A stretch of DNA of 41,554 nt from Lactobacillus sp. (GTDB taxonomy: Bacteria; Bacillota; Bacilli; Lactobacillales; Lactobacillaceae), in assembly GCA_022651245.1 (NCBI GenBank), contig JALCQM010000027.1, forward strand, positions 1-41,554. The letters run 5' to 3'. The translations under genes and the position numbers were made by a program. The notes beneath the pieces were generated by a model, which made no database searches, was not told the origin of the DNA, and worked only from the letters and a program-made list of their open reading frames with translations. Below are positions 41,401-41,554 of this stretch, in pieces (within the stretch, counting starts at the first letter, position 1; each line of letters starts with the position of its first letter).

Positions 41401-41554
41401 CTTGAGAAGTTGATTTTATCTTATCGGCAAGGTAGTCCTTTGAAAACTGAACAAAGTTTCGTTATGTGATAGGGCTTTTCTTAATTGAAAAGAATTAAAC
41501 ATTGCGAAGTCAATTCGCTAGTAACAACAAATCGAGCTATTCAAATAACTCATT
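41401..41554 (+). other. Probable rRNA operon leader (pre-16S)
   Basis: This AT-rich segment contains CTTTGAAAACTGAACAAAG (41440-41458), a sequence type typical of the leader and spacers of lactobacillar rRNA operons. No 16S sequence itself is inside the window; the mature rRNA would begin beyond the right edge. The assignment rests on this motif and the three tandem promoters. Confidence 0.6.

Overview
The window looks like a chromosomal segment from a relatively GC-rich member of the Lactobacillaceae (Lacticaseibacillus/Schleiferilactobacillus-like). Grounds: near-consensus AGGAGG ribosome sites and TTGACA/TATAAT promoters, a T-box ahead of serS, a lysine riboswitch, Mga-type regulators, lactobacillar pyruvate oxidase, lactate oxidase, acetolactate synthase and acetolactate decarboxylase, and an rRNA-type leader at the right edge. 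The genus is inference. No prophage, CRISPR array or tRNA gene was seen; the only mobile DNA is the 3' end of an IS3-family element at the left edge.

Layout. 1-2.9 kb: IS3 transposase tail, a small lipoprotein, a Gfo/Idh/MocA oxidoreductase and a DUF2975/HTH pair behind a perfect 19-nt palindrome. 3-9.1 kb: aldose 1-epimerase-like protein, then a hexuronate block (GntP permease, GntR regulator, fructuronate reductase uxuB, mannonate dehydratase uxuA). ATAYTAGTAT operators overlap both promoters of the permease and enzyme units. 9.2-10.2 kb: nitroreductase and ArsC-type reductase. 10.3-16 kb: an aerobic flavin-oxidase region in two transcription units: PAS protein 1 + L-lactate oxidase, then pyruvate oxidase + a RibF-like FAD synthetase without a recognisable riboflavin kinase domain + PAS protein 2. 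16-23.6 kb: 2-hydroxyacid dehydrogenase, a probable structured RNA, two divergent serine-hydrolase-fold proteins, small unknowns, an esterase, an RluA-type pseudouridine synthase, rpmG, an acetyltransferase and an unknown protein. 24-26.5 kb: alsS-aldB (acetoin). 26.5-29.2 kb: lysine riboswitch-lysP and an unknown gene. 29.5-34.7 kb: ilvB, ilvC, ilvA, ABC ATPase. 34.7-39.5 kb: two Mga-type regulators, a deoxynucleoside kinase and a Crp/Fnr regulator. 39.5-41.5 kb: T-box-serS, then three tandem promoters and a leader that appears to run into an rRNA operon beyond the edge.

The most interesting item is the PAS protein pair. Both are predicted cytoplasmic (no signal peptide), share a DUF438-like PAS domain with a Cys-His-Pro motif, and end in a low-complexity tail carrying five copies of D-A-x-[ST]-G-A-S. 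That pattern resembles the acceptor site of ApbE-type flavin transferases (D-x-x-[ST]-G-A-[ST]), which attach FMN taken from FAD. They sit with an FMN oxidase, an FAD oxidase and a dedicated FAD synthetase. My hypothesis is that they are multi-flavinylated cytosolic redox carriers or sensors serving lactate/pyruvate oxidation. No apbE gene lies in the window, so this is inference from motif plus context.

Metabolically the window is rich in pyruvate branch points: lactate to pyruvate (LctO), pyruvate to acetyl phosphate (Pox), pyruvate to acetolactate and acetoin (AlsS, AldB), and pyruvate/2-oxobutyrate toward branched-chain intermediates (IlvB, IlvC, IlvA), with no ilvN, ilvD or leu genes. 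CcpA (cre)-like sites precede PAS protein 1, pox and alsS.
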